DNA from: Gallionellales bacterium GWA2_60_18
Lineage (GTDB): Bacteria; Pseudomonadota; Gammaproteobacteria; Burkholderiales; Gallionellaceae
Direction of reading: 5' to 3'
DNA: 27,934 nucleotides
NCBI GenBank assembly: GCA_001801105.1
Contig: MGWS01000028.1
Coordinates: 32,482 to 60,415 of the forward strand
Positions 26,490 to 27,934 of this stretch are shown piece after piece. Made by a program: the position numbers and the translations under genes. Below the pieces are notes generated by a model, which saw nothing but the letters and a program-made list of their open reading frames with translations, made no database searches and was not told where the DNA came from. Position 1 is the first letter of the stretch; each line of letters starts with the position of its first letter.

Positions 26490-27710
26490 TCAGAATTCGT
26501 AACGTGCCTGGAGATACACGTTGTCGTCGCGCGCGAGTTGCCCGAACTGGCCCCACGGCTTGCCGCCGAAGAGATTGGCACCGAGCGCGCCCCACACCTT
26601 GTCGGTAAAGCTATAGCGTAGTTCCGTGTTTACGAAGTGGTCGCCGTTGCCGGTGTTGTACGAGGCATAGGCGGAAAGCCGCAGCGTCTGGTGCAGGAAA
26701 AACTGCGTCAGACGCGCCGTGACAGTATGGCTCCAGCGCTCCTCGATCGGAAAGCCTGTGGGCAGTGCGGCGAGGTAGGCGTCATGGTCGTGCATGATTT
26801 CTGCATAGTACTGGAAACCGAGCGAGGTATCCTCCGCCGGCTGCGTCTGGTAGCCCGCGAGCAGCCGCGTCTGCGAGTTGGGCACGGCAAAGTCGTTCCC
26901 CTCGCGATCCTCGGGCGAATCGTAGTATGCCGCTTCCAGACTCAGCACCCCATCTCCCGCACGGCCGGAAAGGCTGGCGCCGTAGATCGAAAGTTTTGGG
27001 TAGAAATACGTGATTTTTGTTGCCGCCGTCATGTTGTCCGGCCGCATCGAAGGGGTACGCTGGAAGCCGCGATACAAGTAGAGTGCCGCGTCATAGCCGG
27101 CAACATCGCGGTAAGCGCGCAACGCAACATCTCCCTGTCCCGGTTTGACGGTTTCGCGGTTGGCGACCGCTGGCATCGGGTCATAAAGCTGGAATCGGCG
27201 CGCGTCCGGGGTGCGGCTCTCGCGGAAATCGGGCGACAGCACCAGCTCGAACGAAGCAAACTCTGGATAGGCGCCCAGCTTCACCGCATCCACGCCGCGC
27301 TTGAGGTATTCCAGCGGTCGCCCGGCAAAGAGCGCCTCGTGATCTTTGGGGAAAAAATCGTTCACGAATACCAGGTCGCCCAAACCCCAGGTGATGATCT
27401 GGCGGCCAAGGCGCAAATCCCAGTTACCTCCCGCATAGTCGAGGTAGCCCTCGCGCAATTCGCTCTCATCCTGTCGGCCGAGATGGTCATAGGCCAGATC
27501 GCCCTTCGCCAGCAGCCGCCAATCGCCTTCTGCGGCATCGAGCTTGATCTGGGCGCGCTCCTCCAGCCACTTGTAATGGCGGCCATCGGGGTTTTGCCCG
27601 GCGGTGTTGAAGGCCGTGTTCTGCTGCAGGAAGCCGGAGAGCATGACCTCCGCCCACGCCGCCGTCGGCGCCAATAGAAGAGCCGCAAAGAACGTGGCCG
27701 TTCGCAGCAT
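26490..27710 (-). CDS. Outer-membrane beta-barrel protein (DUF1302-like)
   Basis: A 406-residue protein with a signal peptide (1-20, ending AAWA) and alternating aromatic strands throughout, ending in the outer-membrane signature YEF. Visible segments are LSGFLQQNTAFN near the N-terminus, LREGYLDYAGGNWDLRLGRQ, and LRYSFTDKVWGALGANLFGG near the end. It overlaps the upstream LolA-like gene by one base (TGATG). In other proteobacteria, pairs of this kind stand beside an MMPL/RND transporter; such a gene may lie beyond the right edge. No substrate can be assigned. Confidence 0.8.
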   Translation of the reverse strand: MLRTATFFAALLLAPTAAWAEVMLSGFLQQNTAFNTAGQNPDGRHYKWLEERAQIKLDAAEGDWRLLAKGDLAYDHLGRQDESELREGYLDYAGGNWDLRLGRQIITWGLGDLVFVNDFFPKDHEALFAGRPLEYLKRGVDAVKLGAYPEFASFELVLSPDFRESRTPDARRFQLYDPMPAVANRETVKPGQGDVALRAYRDVAGYDAALYLYRGFQRTPSMRPDNMTAATKITYFYPKLSIYGASLSGRAGDGVLSLEAAYYDSPEDREGNDFAVPNSQTRLLAGYQTQPAEDTSLGFQYYAEIMHDHDAYLAALPTGFPIEERWSHTVTARLTQFFLHQTLRLSAYASYNTGNGDHFVNTELRYSFTDKVWGALGANLFGGKPWGQFGQLARDDNVYLQARYEF

Positions 27711-27934
27711 CAGTCAACCCACTTGCGCGGAGGCTGGCGCAGGAAGCGTTCGGAGAACAGGCTGTCCTCAAGGCCGAGGTCGTAGCCGGTCTTGAGGTAA
27801 GCGACCTCGGTGCGGTGGCCGGTCTGCAAATTCTTCATGGTGCGCTTGGCCACCGTGGGAATGCCATTTACCTCGGCAATTTCATCGGCGCTGAACTGCT
27901 TGTAACGTGCGCCTTTCCTGTCGTATTGCTCTTC
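27710..27934 (-). CDS. Outer-membrane lipoprotein-sorting (LolA-like) protein, C-terminal end
   Basis: Only the last 74 codons are inside the window, read from the right edge to TGA at 27712-27710. The sequence IPTVAKRTMKNLQTGHRTEV and the ending LEDSLFSERFLRQPPRKWVD match, from memory, the C-terminus of the outer-membrane lipoprotein-sorting family that partners RND/MMPL pumps. The family call is moderate because most of the protein is missing. It is directly coupled to the barrel gene. Confidence 0.7.
   Translation of the reverse strand, partial: EEQYDRKGARYKQFSADEIAEVNGIPTVAKRTMKNLQTGHRTEVAYLKTGYDLGLEDSLFSERFLRQPPRKWVD

Overview
The window is a GC-rich bacterial chromosome segment in which every gene I can support lies on the minus strand. 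Gene content and order (tpiA-secG-tRNA-Leu-nuoA..N; pcnB-folK-kinase-panB-panC-panD; PsiF-type protein; FolE2) point to a betaproteobacterium. Nitrosomonadales/Gallionellaceae is my best guess, made from general resemblance and not from a search. No phage, CRISPR array or transposase was seen. Both window edges cut genes.

Read in the direction of transcription (right to left): (1) 27934-25065 holds the end of a LolA-like outer-membrane lipoprotein-sorting family gene, an outer-membrane beta-barrel protein, a small membrane-anchored SHOCT protein and a selenocysteine-lyase-like cysteine desulfurase, all overlapping or tightly spaced. (2) 24983-22931 holds folE2, a class I glutamine amidotransferase and a two-repeat PsiF-type periplasmic protein that ends in a terminator. 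(3) 22804-18232 is a cofactor/nucleotide/RNA cluster: pcnB, folK, a deoxynucleoside kinase, panB, panC and panD, closed by a terminator-like hairpin. (4) 18182-2041 is one long unit: a consensus-like promoter, tpiA, secG, tRNA-Leu(GAG), then all 14 complex I genes nuoA to nuoN, closed by a strong terminator. (5) 2000-1 holds a separate promoter, then rquA (methyltransferase-like enzyme that makes rhodoquinone from ubiquinone) and a DUF342/FapA-like gene that runs off the left edge.

The most interesting part is the left end. A gene with the hallmarks of RquA sits directly after nuoN, behind its own TATAAT promoter and a leader with two overlapping hairpins. Complex I reduces quinone; RquA would change the quinone pool to the low-potential rhodoquinone used with fumarate as electron sink. 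This suggests an organism that switches between aerobic and low-oxygen respiration, with the quinone-switch gene parked next to its main quinone reductase.

The nuo operon also carries non-coding structure: a 145-bp near-perfectly symmetrical palindromic element exactly filling the nuoD-nuoE gap, a long hairpin built from a 7-bp repeat in the nuoM-nuoN gap, and two hairpins in the unusually long nuoA-nuoB gap. These look like small mobile or repeat elements that now structure the operon mRNA.
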